DNA of 64,000 bases from Betaproteobacteria bacterium (GCA_028065725.1 JAPTVL010000237.1:51751-115750); one strand, 5' to 3'. Shown: positions 23,380 to 32,560, counted from the stretch's first letter. Notes: a model not told the origin generated them from the sequence alone. Made by a program: numbers and translations.

Positions 23380-23706
23380 CTATTCCCTGTGTGCCGGAAC
23401 GCCGCAGAACACCTCGCGCATCAAGGCGATGAGTTGCAGCGTGCGCTGGTCGGCGATGCGATAAAAAACCCGGTTGGCATCCTTGCGGGTTTGCAGGACG
23501 CCCTTGTCGCGCAAGATGGCGAGGTGTTGCGAGATATTGCTCTGCGAGGTGCCGACGGCTTCGACGATATCCTGCACGCAGGTTTCCTGATCGCCCACCA
23601 CGCAGAGGATTTTCAGGCGCAGCGGATGCGAAATCGCCTTCAGCGCTCGCGCTGCGGTTTCAATGTGCTCCTGCTTGCCTATCAATTCATTGAGTGCTGT
23701 ATCCAT
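23380..23706 (-). CDS. ArsR-family regulator with two candidate persulfide-sensing cysteines
   Basis: A 108-aa winged-helix protein. The recognition region is GTSQSNISQHLAILRDKGVLQTRKDANRVFYRI. Besides Cys35 it has Cys43 in the early helix (QETCVQDIV) and Cys101 in the last helix (REVFCGV). This layout resembles BigR/SqrR/YgaV-type regulators, where two such cysteines form a polysulfide bridge, rather than a CXC metal site. The direct neighbour is a rhodanese gene, which fits sulfane-sulfur sensing. The sensing role is inference. Confidence 0.8.
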   Translation of the reverse strand: MDTALNELIGKQEHIETAARALKAISHPLRLKILCVVGDQETCVQDIVEAVGTSQSNISQHLAILRDKGVLQTRKDANRVFYRIADQRTLQLIALMREVFCGVPAHRE

Positions 23707-23762
23707 GCCGTGCTGACTCCTGATTTTGATTTACCTGACTCTTTTCGCGGCAATTTCTGAAT

Positions 23763-23791
23763 ATTATAGAGTACTGTTAGAGCTCTGTCGG
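23763..23791 (-). promoter_or_regulatory. Promoter of the arsR-rhodanese-grxC-secB cluster
   Basis: Minus strand CCGACA, 17-nt spacer, TATAAT, then about 55 nt to the arsR start. A partial inverted repeat (AGAGCTCT and flanks) lies in the spacer and could hold the regulator. The 250-bp gap up to gpmA contains no gene. Confidence 0.5.
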
Positions 23792-23956
23792 TTTGCCTTT
23801 CAGGTCCAACGGACATGATTTGCCCGCCAATTCCCGGAAGGGCAAAACAGCCTTGCGTTCCCCGCTTCGGGTGCCGCACTCGCCGGCGTTGAGCCGCGGG
23901 TCAAGCGCCGATGCGGACGGTACAATGGCGCTTTTGCGCGCATCAAGGCCTAGACC

Positions 23957-24706
23957 ATGTACAAAATCGTTCTGCTTCGCCACGGCGAATCGACCTGGAA
24001 CCAGGAAAACCGCTTCACCGGCTGGACCGACGTCGGCCTTACCGAGAAGGGACTGGCCGAAGCCGTGGCCGCCGGACAGTTGCTCAAGAAGGAAGGCTTC
24101 GCCTTCGACATCGCCTATACCTCGGTACTGCGCCGGGCGATCAAGACGCTATGGACGGTGCTGGAGGAAATGGACCGGATGTGGATCCCGGTGCAGCATT
24201 CCTGGCGACTGAACGAACGCCATTACGGCGACCTGCAGGGGCTCAACAAGGCCGAGACCGCGGCCAAGTTCGGCGACGAACAGGTGCTGGTCTGGCGCCG
24301 CGCCTACGACACGCCGCCGCCACCGCTGGCCGAGAACGATCCGCGCCTGGAAACCGCCAATCCGCGCTATGCGGACCTGCCGCCCGCGCAGTTTCCGCGT
24401 ACCGAGTGCCTCAAGGACACCGTGGAGCGTTTCCTGCCCTACTGGCACGAAACCATCGCACCGATGGTGAAATCGGGCAAAAAGGTGATCATCGCCGCCC
24501 ACGGCAACAGTCTGCGCGCTCTGATCAAGTATCTCGACAATGTCTCGGACGCCGACATCGTCGGCCTCAACATTCCCACCGCACAACCGCTGGTCTATGA
24601 GCTGGATGCGAACCTGAAGCCGATCCGCAACTACTATCTGGGCGATGCCGACGCGATCAAGGCTGCCATGCAGGCGGTGGCGAATCAGGGCAAAGCCAAG
24701 GCGTGA
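23957..24706 (+). CDS. gpmA: 2,3-bisphosphoglycerate-dependent phosphoglycerate mutase
   Basis: GpmA (249 aa) interconverts 3- and 2-phosphoglycerate in glycolysis. The phosphohistidine motif LRHGESTWN (His9) is followed by [25 protein letters not shown], the Glu-containing [12 protein letters not shown], and the second His motif [16 protein letters not shown]. The length and the C-terminal tail match the dPGM family. It is first in a plus-strand operon; its stop overlaps the envC start as GTGA. Confidence 0.97.
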   Translation: MYKIVLLRHGESTWNQENRFTGWTDVGLTEKGLAEAVAAGQLLKKEGFAFDIAYTSVLRRAIKTLWTVLEEMDRMWIPVQHSWRLNERHYGDLQGLNKAETAAKFGDEQVLVWRRAYDTPPPPLAENDPRLETANPRYADLPPAQFPRTECLKDTVERFLPYWHETIAPMVKSGKKVIIAAHGNSLRALIKYLDNVSDADIVGLNIPTAQPLVYELDANLKPIRNYYLGDADAIKAAMQAVANQGKAKA

Positions 24707-25920
24707 TACCCGGACGCAGGATTTGCGGCTATGCACTTTGCCTTGCCGCATTCCTTGCTCCCACTGCATTCGCCGCCGGCGTCGATGCGAAGAAGAACCA
24801 GCTGCAGGACCTGAAAGGCCGTATCGAGACCCTGCGCCGCGAAATGGCGGCGGCCGAGGAATCCAGGACCTACGCCGCCGACCAGCTGCGCGCAACCGAA
24901 TCGGCGATCTCCAACACCAACCGACGATTGCATGAACTGGGCATCGAACGTGCGGCACTGCAAGCCGAACTGGCCGATCTCGAAATCCAGAACCAGCGCC
25001 TGGACCACCAGACCGGCATGCAACAGAACCAGTTGGCGCGCCTGCTCAATCGCCAGTTTGTCGGTGGCGATGCGGACGCGCTGAAGCTGCTGCTGTCGGG
25101 CCACGATCCCAACCAATCGGCGCGCGACAGATACTTCCTGACCCGGCTCTCGCGCGCCAAGGCTGACCTGATCCAGCAGTTGCGCGCCGTCGCGGACGAG
25201 AAGAAACGCCTGGCCGATGCCGCGCGCGAACGCCAGACGCAGCTGGCCGAGATCGAACACCGGCAACAGGAAAGCCGCGCCCAGCTGCTTGACCGCAAGA
25301 AACAGCGACTGACCAAGCTGGCGGCGATCGCCGACCGGCTCAAGGCCCAGCACCGTGAAATCAATACCCTGCAACGCAACGAACAGCGACTCGCAAAACT
25401 GATCGAGGGGCTGGCCCGCATTGCAGCGACGAAGCGGGCCAAGCCGAAAGTCGGCGCTGGCGGCACGGCGGCAGCGCGGCCGTCGAAGCTCAAGAACCAC
25501 GATCCGGGCGATGTCGGCGGCGCCTTCGCTGCCCTGCGCGGCAAACTCCGCCTGCCGGTCAAGGGCACCATTGCCGGGCGCTTCGGCAGCCCGCGCCCGG
25601 AGGGAGGGGCCGCCTGGAAAGGCGTATTCATCCGCGCCGCCGAGGGCCTCGAAGTCAGGGCCGTGGCGGGTGGCGCCGTGGTGTTCTCGGACTGGCTGCG
25701 CGGCTTCGGCAACCTGCTGATCATCGACCATGGCGATGACTTCCTTTCCGTCTATGGCAACAACGAATCCCTGCTGGCATCGCTAGGCGCCAGCATCAAG
25801 AGCGGCGAAACGGTGGCCACCGTGGGAAACAGCGGCGGCAATCCGGACTCGGGTTTATACTTTGAGCTTAGACATAAGGGTCAGCCGTTCGACCCGCTGA
25901 AATGGGCCGGTGATCGCTGA
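24703..25920 (+). CDS. envC: EnvC-like murein hydrolase activator
   Basis: A 405-aa secreted protein from GTG 24703: signal peptide ([24 protein letters not shown]), a long coiled coil from about 30 to 245, a linker, and a C-terminal M23/LytM domain. The LytM zinc ligands are replaced (AWKGVFIR where HxGxD is expected; LYFELRH where HxH is expected), as in EnvC, which activates amidases at the septum instead of cutting peptidoglycan itself. The linker contains repeat copy 7, read PKVGAGGTA. It is followed by ctpA, the usual gpmA-envC-ctpA order. Confidence 0.9.
   Translation: MIPGRRICGYALCLAAFLAPTAFAAGVDAKKNQLQDLKGRIETLRREMAAAEESRTYAADQLRATESAISNTNRRLHELGIERAALQAELADLEIQNQRLDHQTGMQQNQLARLLNRQFVGGDADALKLLLSGHDPNQSARDRYFLTRLSRAKADLIQQLRAVADEKKRLADAARERQTQLAEIEHRQQESRAQLLDRKKQRLTKLAAIADRLKAQHREINTLQRNEQRLAKLIEGLARIAATKRAKPKVGAGGTAAARPSKLKNHDPGDVGGAFAALRGKLRLPVKGTIAGRFGSPRPEGGAAWKGVFIRAAEGLEVRAVAGGAVVFSDWLRGFGNLLIIDHGDDFLSVYGNNESLLASLGASIKSGETVATVGNSGGNPDSGLYFELRHKGQPFDPLKWAGDR
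25445..25469 (-). repeat. 25-bp dispersed repeat, copy 7 of 13 (in envC linker)
   Basis: On the minus strand GCCGTGCCGCC + AGCGCCGACTTTCG. It is in the EnvC linker between coiled coil and LytM domain; the gene reads K-V-G-A-G-G-T-A. Confidence 0.75.
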
Positions 25921-25966
25921 CTGGCCCAACCCTGGCGCGACCCGCCGTTATCCGTTCGGAGTTCCT

Positions 25967-27373
25967 ATGGGCAGCAAGCTGCAACAAGTGGGTCTGGTGG
26001 TGTCGGGTCTGATCGCCGGCATCTTCATCAGCCTGAATTATTCAGCCAGTGCCGGCAAGGATGCCGCCACGTCGTCCCTGCCGATCGAGGAGTTGCGCAG
26101 CTTTGCCGACGTCTACAACGCCATCAAGCAGGGCTACGTCGAGCCGGTCGATGACAAGAAGCTGATCACCCATGCCATCAGCGGCATGCTGGCCAATCTC
26201 GATCCGCACTCGGCCTACCTCGACGCCGATTCCTTCAAGGATCTGCAGGTCAGCACCCAGGGCGAATTCGGCGGCCTCGGCATCGAAGTCGGCATGGAAG
26301 ACGGCTTCGTCAAGGTCGTGTCGCCGATCGAGGACACGCCGGCCTACAAGGCCGGGCTGAAGCCCGGCGACCTGATCATCAAGCTCGACGACACGCCGGT
26401 CAAGGGCCTGTCGCTGAACGATGCGGTGAAAAAGATGCGCGGCAAGCCGAAGACCCAGATCCGGCTGACCATCGTGCGCAAGGGCGAGGCCAAGCCCTTC
26501 GAAGTCACCCTGACGCGCGAGAAGATCAAGGTGCAAAGCGTCAAGTCGAAGCTGCTCGAGGGCGGCCTCGGCTATATGCGGGTCACCCAGTTCCAGGAAG
26601 AAACCGCACCCGACGTGGTGAGGCACCTCGAGAAGCTGGCCAAGGCCGACAAGGATGCCAAGGGCAGCGGCATCAAGGGCCTGGTACTCGATCTGCGCAA
26701 CGATCCCGGTGGTCTGCTCAACGGCGCGGTCGGCGTTTCCGCCGCCTTTCTGCCGCCGCAGACGCTGGTTACCTCGACCGACGGCCGCACCGAGGACGCC
26801 AAGCGGCGCTATACCGCCAGCCCGGAAGACTATCAGCGCGGCTACAAGGATGACTTCATGAAGAACCTGCCGGCCTTCGCCAAAACCACGCCGATGGTGG
26901 TGCTGGTCAATGGCGGCTCGGCCTCGGCGTCGGAGATCGTCGCCGGTGCGTTGCAGGACCACAAGCGCGCCGTGGTGATGGGCACCCAGACTTTCGGCAA
27001 GGGTTCCGTGCAGACCGTCCTGCCGCTGTCCAACAATGCCGCGATCAAGCTCACCACGGCGCGCTACTTCACGCCGTCGGGCCGCTCGATCCAGGCCAAG
27101 GGCATCACGCCGGACATCATCGTCGAGGAAAGCGCCAACGGCGGCTCGCGCGAGCGCATCCGCGAAGCCGATCTGGAACGCCACCTCGGCGGCGAAAAGG
27201 AGAAGGCCGCGGAGACGGCAGCGCCCAAGCCGCAGTCCAAAACCGACAAAAAGGGCAAGCCCGACGAGGCGGAAGAATCGCCGCACGCACCCTTCGAATT
27301 TGCCTCGCCGAAGGACTACCAGTTGGGGCAAGCGGTGAATCTGCTCAAGGCCTGGCAAATCATCAAGCGCTGA
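25967..27373 (+). CDS. ctpA: C-terminal processing peptidase (S41 family)
   Basis: CtpA-type S41 serine peptidases are periplasmic or membrane-anchored and trim proteins involved in cell-wall turnover. The 468-aa protein has an N-terminal membrane anchor/signal (LVVSGLIAGIFISL), a PDZ domain (GEFGGLGIEVGMEDGFVKVVSPIEDTPA...), and the protease core. The core contains the catalytic Ser motif NGGSASASEIVAGALQD and the Lys in GTQTFGKGSVQ. The tail after about 400 is Lys/Glu-rich. ATG 25967 with GGAG 6 nt upstream is preferred over an in-frame start at 25910, which lies within envC. Confidence 0.95.
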   Translation: MGSKLQQVGLVVSGLIAGIFISLNYSASAGKDAATSSLPIEELRSFADVYNAIKQGYVEPVDDKKLITHAISGMLANLDPHSAYLDADSFKDLQVSTQGEFGGLGIEVGMEDGFVKVVSPIEDTPAYKAGLKPGDLIIKLDDTPVKGLSLNDAVKKMRGKPKTQIRLTIVRKGEAKPFEVTLTREKIKVQSVKSKLLEGGLGYMRVTQFQEETAPDVVRHLEKLAKADKDAKGSGIKGLVLDLRNDPGGLLNGAVGVSAAFLPPQTLVTSTDGRTEDAKRRYTASPEDYQRGYKDDFMKNLPAFAKTTPMVVLVNGGSASASEIVAGALQDHKRAVVMGTQTFGKGSVQTVLPLSNNAAIKLTTARYFTPSGRSIQAKGITPDIIVEESANGGSRERIREADLERHLGGEKEKAAETAAPKPQSKTDKKGKPDEAEESPHAPFEFASPKDYQLGQAVNLLKAWQIIKR

Positions 27374-27388
27374 CCCCGGACGCAGGCG

Positions 27389-27871
27389 ATGAGCAGAATG
27401 ACTCCTGAAAAGGCCCGCGAGCTGCGCGATGAAGTGCGCGACGGCAAGCATCGACAGCGTCCTGCTGCCTTCGTGCCACAGCCCGGCACGCGCAAGCACC
27501 GCGAACTGCGCTTCGACCACCAGCATCCGGAGCATGTCGAGGAGGCGCGCAAGCTGCTGGCCGGACTCGACGGCATGGAAATCGATACCGGCCTGGCGCC
27601 CTACAGCCTTTCGATCTGGTACGAAATCAGCGACTACTCGCTGGAGGGCCTGGAGGCTGCGCTGGTGCGTCAGGGCTTCCATCTCGACCAAAGCCTCTAC
27701 AGCAAGCTGATGCGCACCATCGTGTATTTCTGCGAGGAAACGCAGATGCGCAACATGCGCGTGCCCGAGCGTCTGATCAAGAAATCCCACGAAGTCTATT
27801 CGAAAGCCTGGGAGCATCACCCGCACGGCGACCACGACGAAACGCCGCCGGAGTTGCGCCAGGAGAGGTAG
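27389..27871 (+). CDS. Conserved hypothetical protein in the ctpA-moeB operon
   Basis: A 160-aa cytoplasmic protein (MSRMTPEKARELRDEVRDGKHRQRPAAF...). It is charged, His-rich at the C-terminus (AWEHHPHGDHDE), and contains a compact middle segment (HVEEARKLLAGLDGMEIDTGLAPYSLSIWYEISDYSLEGLEAALVRQGFHLD) with an alternating beta-alpha pattern like small ferredoxin-fold or HMA-like domains. There is no signal peptide. It lies 15 bp after ctpA and 8 bp before the ThiF-like gene. I do not recognise a function; the His-rich tail could bind metal. Confidence 0.75.
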   Translation: MSRMTPEKARELRDEVRDGKHRQRPAAFVPQPGTRKHRELRFDHQHPEHVEEARKLLAGLDGMEIDTGLAPYSLSIWYEISDYSLEGLEAALVRQGFHLDQSLYSKLMRTIVYFCEETQMRNMRVPERLIKKSHEVYSKAWEHHPHGDHDETPPELRQER

Positions 27872-27879
27872 TCGCTGCC

Positions 27880-28635
27880 GTGACCGACGACCAGTTGCTG
27901 CGTTACAGCCGCCACATCCTGCTACCGCAGATCGGCATCGAAGGGCAGGAAAACATCATCAGGACGCGAGCGCTGGTGATCGGTGCAGGCGGCCTCGGTT
28001 CGCCGGCAGCCTACTACCTGGCGTCGGCCGGCGTCGGCACGCTGGTGCTGGCCGATGGCGACACGGTCGACCTGACCAATTTGCAGCGCCAGATCCTGCA
28101 TCGCACCGATGCGATCGGCATGGCCAAGACCGCCTCGGCCAAACGCACGCTGGGCGAGATCAACCCCGAGTGCCATGTCGTCGCGCTGGCGGAGCGTCTC
28201 GCCGGGCCGCGCCTGGACCAGGAAGTCGCGCTGGCCGATGTCGTGCTCGACTGCTGCGACAACTTCGCCACGCGCCATGCCGTCAATCGCGCCTGCGTCA
28301 AGTTCGGCAAACCCCTGGTGTCGGGTGCCGCGATCCGCTTCGACGGCCAGGTCGCGGTGTTCGATTCACGCCAGGCGGACGCACCCTGTTACCATTGCCT
28401 GTTTCCCGAAGGCCAGGATGTCGAGGAAGTGCGCTGCGCCGTGATGGGCGTGTTCGCGCCGCTGACCGGCATCATCGGCACGGTGCAGGCGGCGGAAGCC
28501 CTCAAGCTGGTGATCGGCTGCGGCATCAGCCTCGCCGGACGCCTGCTGCTGCTCGACGGCCTGGGCATGGAATGGCGCGAGATCCGCGTGCCGCGCGATC
28601 CGGGCTGTGCCGTGTGCGGCACGGCGCAGACCTAG
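27880..28635 (+). CDS. moeB: MoeB/ThiF/HesA-type adenylyltransferase
   Basis: A 251-aa E1-like enzyme that adenylates the C-terminal Gly-Gly of MoaD or ThiS for sulfur transfer in molybdopterin or thiamine synthesis. The ATP-binding loop is VIGAGGLGSPAAYYLASAG (residues about 34-50), followed by DGDTVDLTNLQRQILH, and a zinc site made of CYHC and CAVC. The start is GTG 27880 after AGGAGAGG. It has no C-terminal rhodanese domain. MoeB and ThiF cannot be separated by eye and no moa or thi gene is adjacent, so the symbol is tentative. It converges with the next gene at 10 bp. Confidence 0.85.
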   Translation: MTDDQLLRYSRHILLPQIGIEGQENIIRTRALVIGAGGLGSPAAYYLASAGVGTLVLADGDTVDLTNLQRQILHRTDAIGMAKTASAKRTLGEINPECHVVALAERLAGPRLDQEVALADVVLDCCDNFATRHAVNRACVKFGKPLVSGAAIRFDGQVAVFDSRQADAPCYHCLFPEGQDVEEVRCAVMGVFAPLTGIIGTVQAAEALKLVIGCGISLAGRLLLLDGLGMEWREIRVPRDPGCAVCGTAQT

Positions 28636-28645
28636 GCGTTCAGGA

Positions 28646-29017
28646 TCAGTACAACTGACGGTGCCGAATCCGTCCCGGCGCGTGGCTGAGCGCGACCGAG
28701 AAGGCCAGCACGAACCAGAACAGGCCGAGGCGCCCCGGCTCCCAGACCACCATCAGCGCCACCAGCGCGATCTTGAGCAAGGTGCCGAGGCCCTTGGCCT
28801 GGCGAAAGTAAAGCCGATTGGCCCAGGCGTCGAGCGCGACGATGCCAAGTCCCGAGACCAGCATCAACGCACCCCAGCTCCCAGCAGCGCCGGCACCGCC
28901 CAGCACCATGGCGGAAACCCCGGCCAGGCCGGCGATGTGGAACACACGCAGGATGTTGATCAGCAGTCCGCGGCCAGGGAAATCGCGGTGGCCGTCGTCG
29001 GCTTTCTGCTTAGGCAA
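28646..29017 (-). CDS. Small integral membrane protein
   Basis: About 123 aa with four hydrophobic segments: LRVFHIAGLAGVSAMVLGGAGAAG, WGALMLVSGLGIVALDAWANRLYF, LLKIALVALMVVW and LGLFWFVLAFSVALSH. The frame stays open upstream through ribD. The only plausible start past the ribD stop region is TTG 29017 (8-nt overlap), with no Shine-Dalgarno, so the true start is uncertain. It lies downstream of ribD on the same strand. The family is not recognised. Confidence 0.6.
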   Translation of the reverse strand: MPKQKADDGHRDFPGRGLLINILRVFHIAGLAGVSAMVLGGAGAAGSWGALMLVSGLGIVALDAWANRLYFRQAKGLGTLLKIALVALMVVWEPGRLGLFWFVLAFSVALSHAPGRIRHRQLY

Positions 29018-30107
29018 GACGGGCCCGTATGCGAAAGTCGGCGCCGACGCTACGGCGTTCGATGACGTCGAGGCGCTGAACGCCGGCCAGGTCGCCGAGT
29101 TCGGCCAGGCCGAACATGCCACGCGCGACATCGCCGATCAGGATCGGCGCCTGGTAGATCAGCAGCTCGTCGACACAGCCTTCGCGCAGCAGCGAACCGT
29201 TGAGCCGGGTGCCGGCTTCGGCCAGCACTTCGTTGATGCCGCGCCGGCCGAGTTCCTGGAGCAACCCGGCCAGGTCGACCTTGCCTTGCGCATTGGGCAG
29301 CAGCACGATCTCGGCGCCACGCGCGCGCAGTGCCGCGCTGCGTCCAGCACCATCCTGCGCCGCAGCGATCAGCACCTTGCCGCCCTCCAGCACAGCGGCA
29401 TCGAGCGGCGTTTCGAGCCGGCTGTCGATCACCACGCGCAGCGGTTGTCGAGTCGTCGGCACCTCGCGCACGGTAAGCCGCGGGTTGTCGTCCTTGACGG
29501 TGCCGATGCCGGTCAGCACGGCGCAGGAGCGGGCGCGCCAGGCGTGGGCGTCGCGCCGCGCATCGGGCCCGGTGATCCATTGCGAAACGCCGTTGTTGAG
29601 CGCGGTCTTGCCATCGAGACTGGCAGCGACCTTGAGCCGCAGCCAGGGCCGGCCGCGCATCATGCGCGAGACGAAGCCGATGTTGAGCTCCCCCGCCTCA
29701 GCCGCCAGCAGGCCGTTGGCAACCTCGATGCCGGCCTTGGCCAGCCGCGCCAGTCCCTGCCCGGCCACCAGCGGGTTCGGATCCTGCATCGCCGCCACCA
29801 CGCGCACCACGCCAGCCTCGATCAGCGCGTCGGCGCAGGGCGGGGTGCGGCCATGGTGGCTGCAGGGTTCCAGTGTGACATAGGCCGTGGCGCCCAGCGC
29901 CGTATCGCCGGCGCCGACTATTGCCGCCAGGGCGGCGGCTTCGGCATGCGGCTGGCCAGCCTGCTCGTGCCAGCCCTCGCCGATGATGCGGCCGTCGCGG
30001 ACGATGACGCAGCCGACGCGGGGATTGGGAGTGGTGCTGAAAAGCCCGCGCTGCGCCAGCTGCAGCGCACGCGCCATGAATCCATGGTCGGCCGCGGAAA
30101 AGCTCAT
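29010..30107 (-). CDS. ribD: Bifunctional riboflavin biosynthesis deaminase/reductase RibD
   Basis: RibD deaminates the pyrimidine ring of the GTP-derived intermediate and then reduces the ribose side chain. The 365-aa protein has the N-terminal deaminase with zinc motif HAE and PCSHHGRTPPC, and the C-terminal reductase from about 150 (WLRLKVAASLDGKTAL, SQWITG, SRLETPL, EAGTRLNGSLL). Two copies of the 25-bp repeat fall in it: one is read AIVGAGDTALGATAYVTLEPC just before the zinc motif, the other gives the C-terminal RRSVGADFRIR. The minus-strand gene order is glyA-nrdR-ribD, common in proteobacteria. Confidence 0.96.
   Translation of the reverse strand: MSFSAADHGFMARALQLAQRGLFSTTPNPRVGCVIVRDGRIIGEGWHEQAGQPHAEAAALAAIVGAGDTALGATAYVTLEPCSHHGRTPPCADALIEAGVVRVVAAMQDPNPLVAGQGLARLAKAGIEVANGLLAAEAGELNIGFVSRMMRGRPWLRLKVAASLDGKTALNNGVSQWITGPDARRDAHAWRARSCAVLTGIGTVKDDNPRLTVREVPTTRQPLRVVIDSRLETPLDAAVLEGGKVLIAAAQDGAGRSAALRARGAEIVLLPNAQGKVDLAGLLQELGRRGINEVLAEAGTRLNGSLLREGCVDELLIYQAPILIGDVARGMFGLAELGDLAGVQRLDVIERRSVGADFRIRARLA
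29032..29056 (-). repeat. 25-bp dispersed repeat, copy 8 of 13 (ribD 3' end)
   Basis: On the minus strand GCCGTAGCGTC + GGCGCCGACTTTCG. It encodes the last strand of RibD (S-V-G-A-D-F). This copy differs at two core positions. Confidence 0.65.
29899..29923 (+). repeat. 25-bp dispersed repeat, copy 9 of 13 (in ribD deaminase domain)
   Basis: GCCGTATCGCC + GGCGCCGACTATTG, antisense to ribD; the gene reads I-V-G-A-G-D-T-A in the loop before the zinc motif. Confidence 0.7.
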
Positions 30108-30120
30108 GCGCGGCCTTGGC

Positions 30121-30594
30121 TCACGCTTTGGCCCGGGGTTGCCGCGGCTTCTTGATTTCGCGTATCGCGTCGGAAAACTCGTCGACGTCCTCGAAGTTGC
30201 GATACACCGAGGCGAAGCGGATATAGGCCACCTTGTCCAGCTTCTTCAGCTCGCGCATCACCAGTTCGCCGATGCGGTCGGACGCGACCTCGCGCAGCGC
30301 CAGCTGCACCAGTTTTTCCTCGATGCGATCGAGCGCGAGATCGATGCTTTCGGTAGTGACGGGACGCTTGCGCATGGCCAGCATCATGCTGGCCTTGAGC
30401 TTGTCGCGATCGTAATCGGTGCGGCTGCCGTTCTTTTTCACCACCTGCGGCAGCTGCAGTTCGACGCGTTCGTAGGTGGTGAAGCGCTTGTCGCAGGCCA
30501 GGCAGCGGCGGCGGCGGCGCACGGTGTCGCCGTCCTCGTTTTCCCGTGTATCGACGACCTGGGTATTAGGCTCGGCGCAGTACGGGCATTTCAT
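30121..30594 (-). CDS. nrdR: Ribonucleotide reductase regulator NrdR
   Basis: NrdR is a nucleotide-sensing repressor of nrd operons. The 157-aa protein from ATG 30594 (MKCPYC) has the zinc ribbon Cys3, Cys6, Cys31, Cys34 and an ATP-cone domain ([29 protein letters not shown]). An in-frame upstream extension overlaps glyA and is unlikely to be used. It follows the glyA stop by 5 nt, a conserved neighbourhood. No NrdR box was seen in the window, as expected without nrd genes. Confidence 0.95.
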   Translation of the reverse strand: MKCPYCAEPNTQVVDTRENEDGDTVRRRRRCLACDKRFTTYERVELQLPQVVKKNGSRTDYDRDKLKASMMLAMRKRPVTTESIDLALDRIEEKLVQLALREVASDRIGELVMRELKKLDKVAYIRFASVYRNFEDVDEFSDAIREIKKPRQPRAKA

Positions 30595-30599
30595 GACAT

Positions 30600-31844
30600 T
30601 CAGCCATACACCGGAAACTTCTTGCACATGGCAGACACTTCGCTGCGCACGCGCGCCAGCACCGCTTCGTCATGCGGCGCGTCGAGCACGTCGGCGATCA
30701 GGTTGGCGACCTGCTCGGCCTCGATCTCGGTAAAGCCGCGGGTGGTCATGGCCGGCGTGCCGATGCGAACGCCGCTGGTGACGAAGGGCTTTTGCGGATC
30801 GTTGGGAATCGCGTTCTTGTTCACCGTGATATGCGCCTTGCCTAGCGCCGCCTCGGCGTCCTTGCCAGTGATGTTCTTGGCCTGCAGATCGACCAGAAAC
30901 ACATGCGATTCGGTACGTCCGGAAACTATGCGCAGGCCGCGGCTCTTCAATACCTTGGCCATTACCTGGGCGTTGTCGATTACCTGCTCCTGATAGTCGC
31001 GGAACTCGGGCGTCATGGCCTCCTTGAAAGCCACCGCCTTGGCGGCGATCACATGCATCAGCGGACCGCCCTGGATGCCGGGGAAAATCGCCGAATTGAT
31101 CGCCTTTTCGTGCTCGGCGCGCATCAGGATCAGGCCGCCGCGCGGGCCGCGCAGGGTCTTGTGCGTGGTCGACGTGACGACGTCGGCGTGGGGCACCGGG
31201 TTCGGATAGTAGCCGGCGGCGACGAGGCCGGCATAGTGGGCCATGTCCACCATGAAGATGGCGCCGACCGCTTTCGCCACCTTGGCGAAACGCTCGAAAT
31301 CGATTTTGAGGGCATAGGCCGAGGCGCCGGCGATGATCAGCTTGGGCTTGTGCTCGTGCGCCAGCCTTTCCATTTCCTCATAGTCGATTTCCTCGTTCTC
31401 GTCGAGGCCGTAGGGCACAACCTTGAACCACTTGCCGGACATGTTGACCGAGGAGCCATGCGTCAGGTGCCCGCCCATGGCCAGGTTCATGCCGAGCATG
31501 GTGTCGCCGGGCTTGAGGAAGGCCATGAACACCGCCTGATTGGCTTGCGAGCCGGAATTCGGCTGGACGTTGGCGGCGTCGGCGCCGAACAGCTTCTTGG
31601 CGCGGTCGATGGCCAGTTGCTCGGCCACGTCGACATGTTCGCAGCCGCCGTAGTAGCGCTTGCCCGGGTAGCCCTCGGCGTACTTGTTGGTAAGTTGCGA
31701 TCCCTGCGCCTCCATCACGGGCCACGACACATAGTTCTCCGAGGCGATCAGCTCGATGTGATCTTCTTGGCGACGATTTTCGTTCTGGATGGCGGCCCAG
31801 AGTTCGGGATCGGTCTTGGCGAGGGTGTTCTGCTTCGGGAACAT
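30600..31844 (-). CDS. glyA: Serine hydroxymethyltransferase
   Basis: GlyA (414 aa) is the PLP enzyme that converts serine and tetrahydrofolate to glycine and methylene-tetrahydrofolate. Motifs: [11 protein letters not shown] near the N-terminus, [43 protein letters not shown] and the PLP-lysine site [19 protein letters not shown] 31844 ([16 protein letters not shown]) gives the standard length; the longer in-frame version would begin in the noncoding gap. It is the first gene of glyA-nrdR-ribD. No glycine riboswitch is visible in the 71-bp leader. Confidence 0.98.
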   Translation of the reverse strand: MFPKQNTLAKTDPELWAAIQNENRRQEDHIELIASENYVSWPVMEAQGSQLTNKYAEGYPGKRYYGGCEHVDVAEQLAIDRAKKLFGADAANVQPNSGSQANQAVFMAFLKPGDTMLGMNLAMGGHLTHGSSVNMSGKWFKVVPYGLDENEEIDYEEMERLAHEHKPKLIIAGASAYALKIDFERFAKVAKAVGAIFMVDMAHYAGLVAAGYYPNPVPHADVVTSTTHKTLRGPRGGLILMRAEHEKAINSAIFPGIQGGPLMHVIAAKAVAFKEAMTPEFRDYQEQVIDNAQVMAKVLKSRGLRIVSGRTESHVFLVDLQAKNITGKDAEAALGKAHITVNKNAIPNDPQKPFVTSGVRIGTPAMTTRGFTEIEAEQVANLIADVLDAPHDEAVLARVRSEVSAMCKKFPVYG

Positions 31845-31915
31845 GGCGGAGTCCGGAAAGAGGTGGAAAGGCGCGGATTTTAGCACCCGCTCCCCACCGG
31901 CCACCAATCAGGATC

Positions 31916-32560
31916 CTAGCCGGCGACCTCGTCCAGCGCCCGCTGCAAGTGCGTACAGTCGGCCCACGAAATCAGGCGCCAGCCCGTATCGCCGTATTCC
32001 AGCCAGTTGAAAGCGGCATTCGGCAGGGCAAAGTCGCGCGGTACATCGAGCGCACGACCGGCGGCCGCGCGGTAGACAACGTCGAGCACGCCGCCATGGG
32101 TGAAGGCGAGCACGCTCTGGCCCGGATGGCGCGCGGCCAGATCTTGCAAGCCGGCCATTACGCGCACCGCGAAATCCACCAGGGATTCCCCGGTTTCGCA
32201 GTCATAGTCCGGCGTCCGCGCCTGGTGCTGGCGGTAGGCATGCGGCCTGGCCAGCATCGCTTCGGCAGCTGTAAGGCCTTGCAGTACGCCGAAATCGCGC
32301 TCGCGAAGAGTCGGCGCCGGTGACACGGCGATCTGCCACCCCGCCGCGGCAATCTGCGCCGTGCGCCAAGCGCGCAGCAGGTCGCTGCTATAGACCGCGG
32401 CAAATCGCTGCCCGCGCAAACCCTCCGCCACGGCGCGCGCCTGCGCTTGCCCTGTGCTGTTGAGATCGATGTCGATCTGCCCCTGGACGCGCTTCTCGCT
32501 GTTCCAGTCGGTTTCGCCGTGACGAACCAGACAGAATCGGGTGCTCCGGATTGCAGTCAT
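31916..32560 (-). CDS. Histidine phosphatase family protein (phosphoglycerate-mutase-like)
   Basis: A 214-aa cytoplasmic phosphatase-fold protein with LVRHGETDWN (catalytic His about 14), YSSDLLRAWRTAQ, the Glu-containing LRERDFGVLQGLT, and the second His in LAFTHGGVLDVV. The family includes CobC-, GpmB- and YtjC-like enzymes; the substrate cannot be told from sequence. Repeat copy 10 is inside, read V-S-P-A-P-T-L-R-E-R-D-F, which directly abuts the catalytic Glu loop. It lies 10 bp from the GntR-type regulator on the same strand. Confidence 0.88.
   Translation of the reverse strand: MTAIRSTRFCLVRHGETDWNSEKRVQGQIDIDLNSTGQAQARAVAEGLRGQRFAAVYSSDLLRAWRTAQIAAAGWQIAVSPAPTLRERDFGVLQGLTAAEAMLARPHAYRQHQARTPDYDCETGESLVDFAVRVMAGLQDLAARHPGQSVLAFTHGGVLDVVYRAAAGRALDVPRDFALPNAAFNWLEYGDTGWRLISWADCTHLQRALDEVAG
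32305..32329 (-). repeat. 25-bp dispersed repeat, copy 10 of 13 (in histidine phosphatase gene)
   Basis: On the minus strand GCCGTGTCACC + GGCGCCGACTCTTC, in the sense orientation of the gene; read as S-P-A-P-T-L-R. Confidence 0.65.

Noticed and set aside
23930..23956. TACAAT box as gpmA promoter
   Set aside because: No acceptable -35 at 16-18 nt; left unannotated.
28646..29131. Long version of the small membrane protein starting at 29131
   Set aside because: The extra N-terminal part is antisense-like reading inside ribD and has no membrane or signal character.
31845..31915. Possible glycine riboswitch or promoter before glyA
   Set aside because: The 71-bp leader is too short for a glycine riboswitch; a TAAAAT box exists but the -35 partner is poor.
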